Shown: positions 1-7,568, counted from the first letter of the stretch. The stretch is 8,631 bases of DNA from Polaromonas sp. YR568 (GCA_945871335.1 CAMBWM010000092.1:1-8631); one strand, 5' to 3'. The notes: generated by a model not told the origin, from the sequence alone. Program-made: numbers and translations.

Positions 1-2
1 TC

Positions 3-563
3 GCTGGCCACACGCTCAGCCGCTTGAGCGTCATGCGCATAAGGCCAGTACTCAGCCATGCCACCTTGCCAGGCGTTCTGCAAAAAACCGATAGGGTCTT
101 GCATGTCGCAATACAGCAAATGGTTGTGCTCAATCATGGCGCCAATGCCCTCGTGCACCGCCAAAGGAACGCCCAGCGGCCCCAGACCGAAACGCGATTG
201 GCTGCGGCACTCCAACAAACCCAGGGAAACGGCTGACAAGAGCAAGCGTTGCAAGACCGGCTCAGGCACTTTCACACGCTGTGCAATTTGCTGCAAGTCA
301 GCCGGCGCATGATGCAGTTGCTTGAACAAGTCCAAGCGCAAACAACCCAGCATGACCTGGGTGTAGACAAAACCGGACATCAGGTCAAAAAGTTTTTGCG
401 TGCGCCGCTTTACGATCCAGCGCGTCAAGGGGTTCTTCAAGGACCACTGATACAAGGCGGGACTGGCGTACATACGCTCCAGACGCTGCAATAAACGGTC
501 ACGCCAGGAGGTGACATCCCGGAACGCATAGGGGACGCTGGTGAGGTCCATGGGCTGTGTCAT
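3..563 (-). CDS. crtF: Spheroidene-pathway O-methyltransferase CrtF, N-terminal part (runs off window start)
   Basis: The minus-strand frame opens with ATG at 561-563 and stays open for 187 codons to the window edge, so the C-terminal half, with the SAM-binding domain, is missing. CrtF methylates the tertiary hydroxyl of demethylspheroidene/hydroxyneurosporene-type carotenoids using S-adenosylmethionine. The visible part resembles the N-terminal dimerisation domain of CrtF: a helix with RWIVKRRTQKLFDLMSGFVY at residues 48-67, followed by a winged-helix-like stretch (QRLLLSAVSLGLLE, 105-118). CrtF proteins are usually about 370-400 residues, so roughly half is seen. The start is 16 bases after the crtE stop on the same strand, so the two are probably co-transcribed. 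No clear Shine-Dalgarno precedes this ATG, and a second in-frame ATG lies four codons on, so the exact start is uncertain. The family call rests on remembered motifs and on the crtE neighbour. Confidence 0.85.
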   Translation of the reverse strand, partial: MTQPMDLTSVPYAFRDVTSWRDRLLQRLERMYASPALYQWSLKNPLTRWIVKRRTQKLFDLMSGFVYTQVMLGCLRLDLFKQLHHAPADLQQIAQRVKVPEPVLQRLLLSAVSLGLLECRSQSRFGLGPLGVPLAVHEGIGAMIEHNHLLYCDMQDPIGFLQNAWQGGMAEYWPYAHDAQAAERVAS

Positions 564-579
564 CGCAGGCTTTGGAGGT

Positions 580-1509
580 TCAGCGGGCGGCAGCTGAACG
601 CGTCGCCGGGGCTTTGACCGGCAGCACAAACGCTGCTGGTTTGCGGTAGCCTTCGCTCATGGACTTGGGCACCAGACGCTCGGACTCCAGCAGCACCAAC
701 TGCACCAGCATGTCACGGTGAGTGCAATCTGGAATCGCATCACCGGCTTGCTTGATCAGCGCGTCAAAGTGGGCGATCGCACCCTCCAGGCCCATCGCTT
801 GCGCAGAGCTGGGTCGGTCATTCAGCGTGTCCTGGCCAACCGGTTTACCCAAGCTGGCAATGTCGCCCAGCACGTCACGAATGTCATCGGCCACTTGATA
901 AGCCTCGCCCAAAAAAGCGCCCAAGGGCGCCCAAGGCTCGCAGGCACGACCGCTGGCAATAGCACCCGCACAGGTTGCCGAAACAAACAGGGCACCGGTT
1001 TTAGAGCGCTGGTATTGCGCCAAATCTGCAGCGGTTTCACACTCCCAAGCTTGACCAGCCACGATGCCACCAGGCAGGCCTACGCCGCGCGAGAGGTTGT
1101 CCATCAACATGATCAAGCGTTCGGGGTGTTGGCGACCCGCCTGCAACAGAACCTGGTAAGCCATGACGATCAAACCGTCGCCAGACAACAAGGCCAAGGG
1201 CTCGCTGAAGGCTTTGTGGACTGTGGGCCGTCCACGGCGGACATCGGCGTTATCAAAAGTGGGCATGTCATCGTGCACCAGGGAAGCACAGTGCATGAGT
1301 TCCAAAGCCACCGCAGCCGCATTCGTGAGTTCTGGTGCGTCGTCACCACATGCAGTGGCCACCGCCATGCAGAGCTGGGGGCGGATTCTGGCACCGCCGG
1401 AGAACACGGCGTGCTGCATGGCAGCCTGCAATCTGGGCGGAGCTCCGACACCGGCTGCCGTTTGAAAGTGTGACCTCAGCGCCTCTTCGGCTCGCTTCAA
1501 TAGACTCAT
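580..1509 (-). CDS. crtE: Geranylgeranyl diphosphate synthase CrtE
   Basis: This 309-residue protein is a trans-prenyltransferase that extends farnesyl diphosphate with isopentenyl diphosphate to geranylgeranyl diphosphate, the precursor of carotenoids and of the phytyl tail of bacteriochlorophyll. Diagnostic motifs are GGARIRP (38-44), the first aspartate-rich motif DDMPTFD (80-86) followed by RRGRPT (91-96), GGIVAGQ (147-153), and the second aspartate-rich motif DDIRD (208-212). Length matches the family (about 290-310). The small residues just before the first motif (CASLVH) fit a C20-type product rather than FPP. The ATG at 1507-1509 is preceded by a purine-rich AAGGGGG ribosome binding site. 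crtF follows after 16 bases. Transcription probably starts from the PpsR-type promoter at 1562-1589. Confidence 0.95.
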   Translation of the reverse strand: MSLLKRAEEALRSHFQTAAGVGAPPRLQAAMQHAVFSGGARIRPQLCMAVATACGDDAPELTNAAAVALELMHCASLVHDDMPTFDNADVRRGRPTVHKAFSEPLALLSGDGLIVMAYQVLLQAGRQHPERLIMLMDNLSRGVGLPGGIVAGQAWECETAADLAQYQRSKTGALFVSATCAGAIASGRACEPWAPLGAFLGEAYQVADDIRDVLGDIASLGKPVGQDTLNDRPSSAQAMGLEGAIAHFDALIKQAGDAIPDCTHRDMLVQLVLLESERLVPKSMSEGYRKPAAFVLPVKAPATRSAAAR

Positions 1510-1557
1510 AACACCCCCTTGTTGAGGAACCCGTCAAGCAAAAATGACAGATCTAAG

Positions 1558-1575
1558 TGTCAATATATCACCACA
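1558..1575. promoter_or_regulatory. PpsR/CrtJ-type operator, proximal site
   Basis: TGTCAATATATCACCACA fits the TGT-N12-ACA consensus bound by PpsR/CrtJ, the aerobic or light-controlled repressor of photosynthesis genes. It covers the -10 box of the crtE promoter. The left arm is strong and the right arm matches only in the outer bases. It lies 26 bases (start to start) from the second copy; PpsR is known to bind such paired sites cooperatively. Confidence 0.65.
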
Positions 1576-1589
1576 CAAAACAATGTCAA
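1562..1589 (-). promoter_or_regulatory. Sigma70-type promoter of crtE(F)
   Basis: On the minus strand, TTGACA (complement of 1584-1589) is followed after exactly 16 bases by TATATT (complement of 1562-1567). This is a perfect -35 box and a 5/6 -10 box at near-optimal spacing, about 50 bases upstream of the crtE ATG. Each box lies inside one of the two TGT-N12-ACA palindromes, the layout expected when a repressor blocks RNA polymerase. Confidence 0.75.
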
Positions 1590-1601
1590 TATGGATTGAC
1601 A
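1584..1601. promoter_or_regulatory. PpsR/CrtJ-type operator, distal site
   Basis: TGTCAATATGGATTGACA is a near-perfect palindrome with two 7-base arms (TGTCAAT and ATTGACA) around ATGG, and it matches TGT-N12-ACA exactly. It covers the -35 box of the crtE promoter. As it also sits upstream of the divergent HiPIP gene, it could influence that gene too, but no clear HiPIP promoter is visible. Confidence 0.7.
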
Positions 1602-1793
1602 CCAGCGGGCCATGCGCCCGCCACAGCGGCCCTGAAACGCAGGCAGGGCACGCAACAATCCGTGAGCGCTCGGTGCCTTTTGATACATTAGTTCCTGTTA
1701 ATTTGAACTCGGCGCAGCGCCATGTGCGCCAAGGTACCCCCACGAGGGGCTGCTTTGCATCCGCCAATGAATATCCTCGCAACAAGGGAAAAA
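1602..1793 (+). promoter_or_regulatory. Upstream region of the HiPIP gene with several small hairpins
   Basis: This stretch between the operators and the HiPIP start holds no convincing gene. Possible hairpins are GCGGGC-CATGC-GCCCGC (1605-1621), GGCGC...GCGCC (1711-1730) and CCCC-CACGA-GGGG (1737-1749). The last ends about 30 bases before the HiPIP ribosome binding site and could lie in its mRNA leader. No promoter with good -35 and -10 boxes was found on the plus strand. The GC-rich hairpin block at 1711-1750 may be a copy of a dispersed repeat; this is a guess, as no second copy is present in the window. Confidence 0.3.
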
Positions 1794-2114
1794 ATGACTA
1801 TCAAGGCCCCCATCACACGCCGTGTTCTTATGTTGAAGACAGTTGCAGCATCGTGTGCAACATTGAGCGTTTTGAGCGTACAGGCGCAAACCATGCTGCT
1901 TGAAAGCGACAGTCAGGCCAAAACACTGGGCTACAAAGCGGATGCCAGCAAAATTGACACTAAAAAGCAGCCTAGGCATGTGGCCGGACAAATTTGCAGC
2001 AATTGCATCCTGTACCAAGGCGCTGCGAACTCCACTGCGGGGGGATGCCCGCTGTTTCCTGGCAAGCAAGTTGCCGCCAAAGCATGGTGCTCGGCCTACG
2101 CCAAAAAGGGCTGA
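1794..2114 (+). CDS. High-potential iron-sulfur protein (HiPIP), Tat-exported precursor
   Basis: This 106-residue precursor begins with a twin-arginine-type signal (TRRVLMLK at residues 8-15, a hydrophobic stretch, and a likely cleavage after VQA near residue 31), giving a mature protein of about 75 residues, the size of small HiPIPs. The four [4Fe-4S] ligands are Cys68, Cys71, Cys85 and Cys99 (CSNC, GGCPLFPG, AWCSAY), in the C-x2-C-x13-C-x13-C arrangement typical of the family. HiPIP folds with its cluster in the cytoplasm and, after Tat export, carries electrons in the periplasm. In purple bacteria such as Rhodoferax and Rubrivivax it reduces the reaction centre. The ATG at 1794 has AAGGGA about six bases upstream, better than the in-frame ATGs at 1722 and 1767, which would put extra residues ahead of the signal. 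It is divergent from crtE and convergent with the hydrolase gene, with a 35-base gap. Confidence 0.93.
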   Translation: MTIKAPITRRVLMLKTVAASCATLSVLSVQAQTMLLESDSQAKTLGYKADASKIDTKKQPRHVAGQICSNCILYQGAANSTAGGCPLFPGKQVAAKAWCSAYAKKG

Positions 2115-2149
2115 GCCAGACCTTTGAACTGAATCCCAGACCCGAAGGG

Positions 2150-3106
2150 CTATTTCGCGCTGAGTAGCCTGGCGTCTAAAAACTCGACAAGCTGCGCCAG
2201 ACCGATGTCTGCCTGCTCTTCATGCAGCAGATGCCCCAGTTTGGGAATGAAGACTGTTTGAGACTGCGCTAAAACCCCCGCATAGCTTGCCGCATTGCTG
2301 CTGGGAATCATTTTGTCCTCCTCGCCCCAAAGGAGCAAAGTGGGCGCATTGATTTTTTTCAAGCGGGGCACCGGGTCTGTGTAAATGGTTTGATTGCCTC
2401 TTTCCAAAATAGCCCCCCTGACGCCCGGTGCTCTGAGCATGTCGTGGTAACGACTGACCATCTTGTCATCCAGCGCGCTCGGATCTGCAAAAGCCGGCTC
2501 GATGGATTTGCGCACAAAGTACCTGGGGAGACTAAATTTCATCAAGCCCATGATGGCAGGCATGGCGTAGGGTTTGGTGCCGATGGCTTCAGGCTGAGGG
2601 AATCCATCCGGCGCCATCAGTACCAAAGCCTTCACCCGGTCAGGATGCGCCGCTGCAAAAGTCCAGGCTATTTTCCCGCCCATCGAGTGGCCGATGACAG
2701 ACAAGTCTGAGACGCCCAGCTTGTCGACAAACTGCGTCAATGTGTTGACGTCATTGAGCTCTGAATAATCATTGGAGGGGCTAGGGCCTGTTAAGCCAAA
2801 GCCGGGCAAATCAAGCCTGATAACTCGGTACTTTTGCTCCAATGTTACGGCCCAGACATCCCAAGTTTGCAGGCTCGAGCCAAAGCCATGCAAAAACAAA
2901 AGAACCGGCGCATCTTGAGGACCGGTATCCTTGTAGTGAATCCGCATTCCGTCAACATTCACCACATTGTTCGACGTCGAGCTGTAACGCTTTTGAAGCT
3001 CGCCAAAGCCCAAATCAGGCGCCCACAAACCATAGGCAGCGAGCGCTAGCAAAACAGTACTAATTAACAAGATGGCACTCAGACTCATTGATTTAATTAG
3101 ACGCAT
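2150..3106 (-). CDS. Membrane-anchored alpha/beta-fold hydrolase, substrate unknown
   Basis: From the ATG at 3104-3106 the product has 318 residues. Residues about 8-28 form one hydrophobic segment (an N-terminal anchor or uncleaved signal), placing the enzyme domain probably on the periplasmic side. The rest is a complete alpha/beta hydrolase: oxyanion motif HGFG (73-76), DLPGFG (99-104), nucleophile elbow GHSMGG with Ser141, Asp264 in LWGEEDK, and His292 in KLGHLLHEE, so the triad is intact. It sits inside the photosynthesis cluster, convergent with the HiPIP gene and divergent from bchC. It is not an obvious BchO, which as I recall has a GHSAGA-type elbow and lies in the bchD/bchI region. 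The reading frame extends upstream to 3232, with other starts at 3145 and 3232. I prefer 3106 because it places the hydrophobic segment near the N terminus. No strong ribosome binding site decides the matter. Confidence 0.85.
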   Translation of the reverse strand: MRLIKSMSLSAILLISTVLLALAAYGLWAPDLGFGELQKRYSSTSNNVVNVDGMRIHYKDTGPQDAPVLLFLHGFGSSLQTWDVWAVTLEQKYRVIRLDLPGFGLTGPSPSNDYSELNDVNTLTQFVDKLGVSDLSVIGHSMGGKIAWTFAAAHPDRVKALVLMAPDGFPQPEAIGTKPYAMPAIMGLMKFSLPRYFVRKSIEPAFADPSALDDKMVSRYHDMLRAPGVRGAILERGNQTIYTDPVPRLKKINAPTLLLWGEEDKMIPSSNAASYAGVLAQSQTVFIPKLGHLLHEEQADIGLAQLVEFLDARLLSAK

Positions 3107-3271
3107 AAGACACTTACAAACCTCAAATTCTTTTTCATTATGCATACATACTTTGAGCTTGATAGTGGCACTACAAACTGGAAAAAGATGCTTTGCTGCT
3201 TGCCATGAGCATGGCTTCAGACAGGTTTGCAACTTCGAAGAGCTCTGATTGAATGAGTCAAAATAAGCAGC
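3107..3271. promoter_or_regulatory. Divergent control region between the hydrolase gene and bchC
   Basis: This 165-base AT-rich stretch must carry the promoters of both divergent genes if the hydrolase starts at 3106. I found no TGT-N12-ACA site and no convincing -35/-10 pair on either strand. This contrasts with the crtE control region and suggests that bchC is controlled differently here or has a weak promoter. Confidence 0.35.
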
Positions 3272-5238
<1,967 letters not shown>

Positions 5239-5254
5239 CAAAAGCGCCGGCTGA

Positions 5255-6286
5255 CTAAAAGACAGCGTGATCGCCTCTGTCTGGAACGCCTTCACCTTTG
5301 ACCCAGCGCTCGTAAGCGTCAAACAGCGTTTGCGTTCCATGCGATGGTGTGGCCTCAGCGTCGTAGCGTTGGGCGGCGGCATCCCACAAGAGCATGGACT
5401 CCGTGGCGTAATAACGCCCGATGCGGGCCAGCTCAGCCTTGTCGGCTGCGCCAGGCACTACCTTGCCAATCCAACTCAAGAGCGTGATGATGACGTCCAG
5501 CAGGCTCACGGGCACGCTCTTGAAACGCACAGGCTTGCCCATGAGCGCAAACAGATGTTCCCCCTGCTGCCGCGGAGTGATCGCCGGACCAGGGCCACCA
5601 ATGGGCAAGATGCGCTTATGCCGGCTTTCTTCTTCAAGGCAACCAGCCAGAAAATCACCTAGGTCCTCGTCGCTGATGGGTTTACAAGCTGTGAGATTAC
5701 CGTCGCCAAACAGCAAAAAAGGTTTGCCATCTTTGACCCTTTGCAGCTGACCTGACAAAGATTTAAAAAATGCAGTGGGCCGCACAATGGAGTACACCAG
5801 CCCGGAGTCGATCAGGACTTTTTCAAAAGCCAGTTTGGCGTGCTGAAAACCAAGCAAGGGTTTTTGCACACAGATGGCCGAGAGCTGTACAAATTGATGC
5901 ACACCCACCAGCTTGGCCGCTTCCAGGGCATCCACATGCGCTTGGTAGTCGACTCGCCACGCGTCTTTCGGTGTACCGGTTCTGGAGGCCATGCAAGAGA
6001 CAATTGCATCGAAATTTTCACCCGCAAAACCGTCATCACGCAAAGATGTTGGGTCGCAGGCATCGCCCCAACGAATGGTGGCGCCGGCCAGTTGCGCAGA
6101 CAAATCGGGGTCCAGGCCATTTTTGCCTTGGCGCGGCCGCACCAGACACACGACATGATGGCCGCGCTTGAGCAGCGCACGCGCAGTAGCTCTGCCTATA
6201 GTGCCCGTTGCGCCCAGCAAGAGTACCCGCTGTGATGAGCCACGCTGAAGGTTCAAGGAAGAAGAGGATACGGGCACTTCAGTCAT
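5255..6286 (-). CDS. bciA: Divinyl (proto)chlorophyllide 8-vinyl reductase BciA, NADPH-dependent
   Basis: BciA/DVR reduces the 8-vinyl group of divinyl protochlorophyllide or chlorophyllide to ethyl with NADPH. The 343-residue protein is an atypical SDR with nucleotide motif GATGTIG (25-31), SCMASRTG (97-104), LSAICVQKPLLGFQHAK (135-151), VRPTAFFKSLSGQ (168-180), FGDGNLTACKPISDEDL (193-209), the run LPIGGPG and, near the C terminus, IGRYYATESM. These match plant DVR and bacterial BciA from memory, and separate it from the ferredoxin-dependent BciB. Length fits (about 330-350). The ATG at 6284-6286 is preferred over the GTG one codon upstream; both lack a strong ribosome binding site. It converges on the LPOR gene with a 16-base gap, and both enzymes work on neighbouring steps of the pathway. 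Its upstream side is only about 40 bases from a terminator, so its promoter must be close to the gene. Confidence 0.94.
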   Translation of the reverse strand: MTEVPVSSSSLNLQRGSSQRVLLLGATGTIGRATARALLKRGHHVVCLVRPRQGKNGLDPDLSAQLAGATIRWGDACDPTSLRDDGFAGENFDAIVSCMASRTGTPKDAWRVDYQAHVDALEAAKLVGVHQFVQLSAICVQKPLLGFQHAKLAFEKVLIDSGLVYSIVRPTAFFKSLSGQLQRVKDGKPFLLFGDGNLTACKPISDEDLGDFLAGCLEEESRHKRILPIGGPGPAITPRQQGEHLFALMGKPVRFKSVPVSLLDVIITLLSWIGKVVPGAADKAELARIGRYYATESMLLWDAAAQRYDAEATPSHGTQTLFDAYERWVKGEGVPDRGDHAVF

Positions 6287-6325
6287 CACAGCATGTACTC
6301 AGTCAATAAATTCCAGAGAGGTGAC

Positions 6326-6357
6326 AAAAAAACACTGGCCTGAACCAGTGATTTTTT
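6326..6357. terminator. Bidirectional rho-independent terminator
   Basis: A perfect 6-bp stem CACTGG/CCAGTG (6333-6338 with 6345-6350) closes a 6-base loop. It is flanked by seven A on the left and, after one A, six T on the right, so both strands have a hairpin followed by a U-tract. On the minus strand it lies just after the CCA end of the tRNA fragment, the place of a native tRNA terminator. On the plus strand it could shield the region to the right from readthrough. Confidence 0.8.
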
Positions 6358-6364
6358 GGGTTGT

Positions 6365-6409
6365 TGGTGGGCCCTCCAGGACTTGAACCCGGGACCAAAG
6401 GATGATGAG
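6365..6409 (-). pseudogene. 3' part of a tRNA gene resembling tRNA-Ile(CAU); possible attachment-site remnant
   Basis: On the minus strand this segment reads as the last 45 bases of a tRNA: anticodon loop CTCATCA (anticodon CAT), 3' side of the anticodon stem TCCTT, variable loop TGGTC, T-stem CCGGG/CCTGG around loop TTCAAGT, acceptor strand AGGGCCC, discriminator A and an encoded CCA. The acceptor and T-arm resemble tRNA-Ile(CAU) from memory. The 5' half is missing: the bases next to the loop (AGTTG) do not pair with TCCTT, and no GGGCCCT 5' acceptor occurs within the following 300 bases. The break inside the anticodon loop is a common crossover point of tRNA-targeting tyrosine recombinases. 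A terminator follows on the 3' side. A deletion or gene-conversion remnant is the alternative. Confidence 0.72.
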
Positions 6410-6431
6410 CAACTTCAGTAAATTAAATTTT

Positions 6432-6447
6432 ACCTATATCAATAGGT
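6432..6447. repeat. Inverted repeat (6-bp arms) beside the tRNA fragment
   Basis: ACCTAT-ATCA-ATAGGT is a perfect hairpin, flanked by TTTT on the left and, after three bases, AAAA on the right, in an AT-rich stretch 22 bases from the tRNA break. It could be a weak minus-strand terminator or a recombinase or accessory-protein binding site; neither can be decided from sequence alone. Confidence 0.5.
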
Positions 6448-6458
6448 TACAAAAGCTC

Positions 6459-6519
6459 TGCTGAGGTGTTGAAGCAAATTTGAAAGCATTGCATCTCACG
6501 ATGCAATTTAACCTCAGCA
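6459..6519. repeat. Nested inverted repeat of 61 bases
   Basis: Outer arms TGCTGAGGT (6459-6467) and ACCTCAGCA (6511-6519) are perfect 9-bp complements. Inside lies a second perfect hairpin, ATTGCAT-CTCACG-ATGCAAT (6488-6507). Together they could form a two-tier cruciform or a structured RNA on either strand. No open reading frame or known RNA family is recognised. It may belong to the attachment region of a former mobile element or be a small nonautonomous repeat. Confidence 0.55.
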
Positions 6520-6529
6520 AATTGTCCAT

Positions 6530-6595
6530 CTAATCGGTGGCCAAGGCGGGCTCGGCTCCGGCTTGGCAGCCGCCGACCACAATGACATCGAACGT
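6530..6595 (-). pseudogene. Broken N-terminal fragment of an FAD-binding protein, MnmG (GidA)-like
   Basis: A minus-strand frame encodes FDVIVVGGCQAGAEPALATD and then a stop. This resembles the N-terminal dinucleotide-binding motif of MnmG (FDVIVVGGGHAGTEAALA in relatives, from memory), the FAD enzyme that modifies wobble uridine in tRNA. The third glycine of the GxGxxG motif is Cys, the reading frame ends about 20 codons in, and no in-frame start with a ribosome binding site precedes it. It therefore looks like a decayed remnant; other FAD-dependent proteins share this motif, so the exact parent gene is uncertain. Confidence 0.42.
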
Positions 6596-6618
6596 TTGTT
6601 TAAAACATATGGGTGACC

Positions 6619-6634
6619 CACACAGGGCTGTGTG
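6619..6634. repeat. Short palindrome CACACAG-GG-CTGTGTG
   Basis: Two perfect 7-base arms are separated by two bases, about 100 bases upstream of the molybdenum-hydroxylase operon. The close arm spacing suits a dimeric transcription factor operator better than an RNA hairpin. No U-tract follows, so it is not a terminator. The regulator is unknown. Confidence 0.4.
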
Positions 6635-6733
6635 AGCGTTGGAGAGCGTACGTCGCAAAAGTGAGCACGATTCGCCACATTTAGGGTAAATTGCAGGCTG
6701 AACTGGGGATCGAGCTATATGGAGTAAGTGCAG

Positions 6734-7528
6734 GTGTATGCATTCAAATATCAACGCGCCGAATCGGTGACCTCGGCGGCGGCGGCCTTAAGCGCCGACG
6801 ACGAGGCCAAGGTTTTGTCGGGGGGCATGACTTTGTTACCGTCGATGAAGCACCGCTTGATCGCGCCCACCGCGCTGATCGACGTGGCGCGCTTGCCGGA
6901 TCTGATCGGTGTGCGTGAACAAGCCGACCATTGGTGGGTGGGTGCTGCCACGCGCCACCAAGACGTGGCCGCCCACGTGGGCTTGCAAAAAGCCATACCC
7001 GGCTTAGCGCAACTGGCAGGGTTGATTGGCGACCCGCAGGTGCGTGCTCGCGGCACCTTGGGCGGCTCGTTGGCCAACAACGATCCAAGTGCAGATTACC
7101 CTGCCGCTGCATTGGCCTTGCAAGCGGACATCATCACCGAGCGGCGCAACATTGCGGCCGACGATTTTTTTCTGGGCATGTTTGCCACCGCTTTGCAGCC
7201 CGATGAAATCATCACCGGCGTGCGCTTTTGCACGCCACTGCGCTGTGCTTACGCCAAATTCAAACACCCTGCATCGGGTTATGCGATGGCCGGCGTGTTT
7301 GTCGCTCAGTACCCCGCTGCGGGCGCGGATCATGACGGGTGGCGGGTGGCAGTCACAGGCGTGGCCAATGGCGTGTTTCGATGGCACGAGGCCGAGCAAG
7401 CCTTGACAAAGGGAGCAACCACGCCCGCCTTGCAGCACGATGATGTGATCGACGACGTGCATGCGCCAGCGGCTTACCGCACCCACTTGGCCATGCAAAT
7501 GCTGGCGCAGGCTTGCCAAGCATTTTGA
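6734..7528 (+). CDS. Molybdenum hydroxylase, FAD-binding (medium) subunit, CoxM/CutM-like
   Basis: This subunit passes electrons from the [2Fe-2S] subunit to FAD in xanthine dehydrogenase/CO dehydrogenase-family enzymes. The 264-residue protein has both FAD-binding loops: SGGMTLLPSMK (29-39) and TLGGSLANNDPSADYPAA (108-125), the latter typical of the CoxM-like branch. I chose the GTG at 6734: it gives the family-like start MYAFKYQR and has GGAG at 6721-6724 nine bases upstream. The GTG at 6728 would be only three bases from that GGAG. The order medium-small-large with tight spacing is that of cox-type operons. The enzyme is cytoplasmic. The substrate is unknown; CO, purines, nicotinate-like or other N-heterocycles and aldehydes are all possible. 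Confidence 0.9.
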   Translation: MYAFKYQRAESVTSAAAALSADDEAKVLSGGMTLLPSMKHRLIAPTALIDVARLPDLIGVREQADHWWVGAATRHQDVAAHVGLQKAIPGLAQLAGLIGDPQVRARGTLGGSLANNDPSADYPAAALALQADIITERRNIAADDFFLGMFATALQPDEIITGVRFCTPLRCAYAKFKHPASGYAMAGVFVAQYPAAGADHDGWRVAVTGVANGVFRWHEAEQALTKGATTPALQHDDVIDDVHAPAAYRTHLAMQMLAQACQAF

Positions 7529-7568
7529 CAACCCAAACCCACGTTGCCGAACAGCGCCATATCCTCGA

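Larger units (their letters stand above)
6410..6733. other. Junction region without an intact gene
   Basis: Between the tRNA fragment and the molybdenum-hydroxylase operon there is no convincing full coding region. The left half (to about 6530) is AT-rich and holds hairpin-forming repeats. The right half is GC-richer and holds a broken MnmG-like fragment and a short palindrome. No good promoter for the downstream operon was found, although TAAATT near 6688 could be a -10 box. The abrupt change in base composition at about 6530 suggests pieces of different origin. Confidence 0.5.

Noticed and set aside
24..494. Three overlapping plus-strand open frames at the window start
   Set aside because: They lie antisense to the open crtF frame, which carries recognisable family motifs, and have no recognisable protein features.
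718..1473. Long plus-strand open frame opposite crtE
   Set aside because: It is the antisense shadow of a clearly recognised crtE gene and shows no domain or ribosome binding site of its own.
1722..1793. Longer HiPIP N terminus from ATG 1722 or 1767
   Set aside because: These starts lack a ribosome binding site and would add residues before the twin-arginine signal. ATG 1794 has AAGGGA at suitable spacing.
2115..2149. Terminator between the convergent HiPIP and hydrolase genes
   Set aside because: Only a 3-bp CCC-GAA-GGG hairpin without a U-tract is present, which is too weak to call.
2150..3232. Hydrolase starting at 3232 (360 residues), or the gene being bchO
   Set aside because: The extra 42 N-terminal residues are cysteine-rich and unlike the family and lie ahead of the membrane segment, while 3106 gives a normal anchor. 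The GHSMGG elbow and the context do not match bchO as I recall it.
3107..3271. PpsR site upstream of bchC
   Set aside because: No TGT-N12-ACA match occurs in this interval.
6365..6733. tRNA-Ile(CAU) interrupted by a group I intron, as known in Azoarcus, with the fragment as 3' exon
   Set aside because: The expected 5' exon with GGGCCCT and a D-arm is not found on the minus strand up to the operon start, and the AT-rich neighbouring DNA shows no recognisable group I core.
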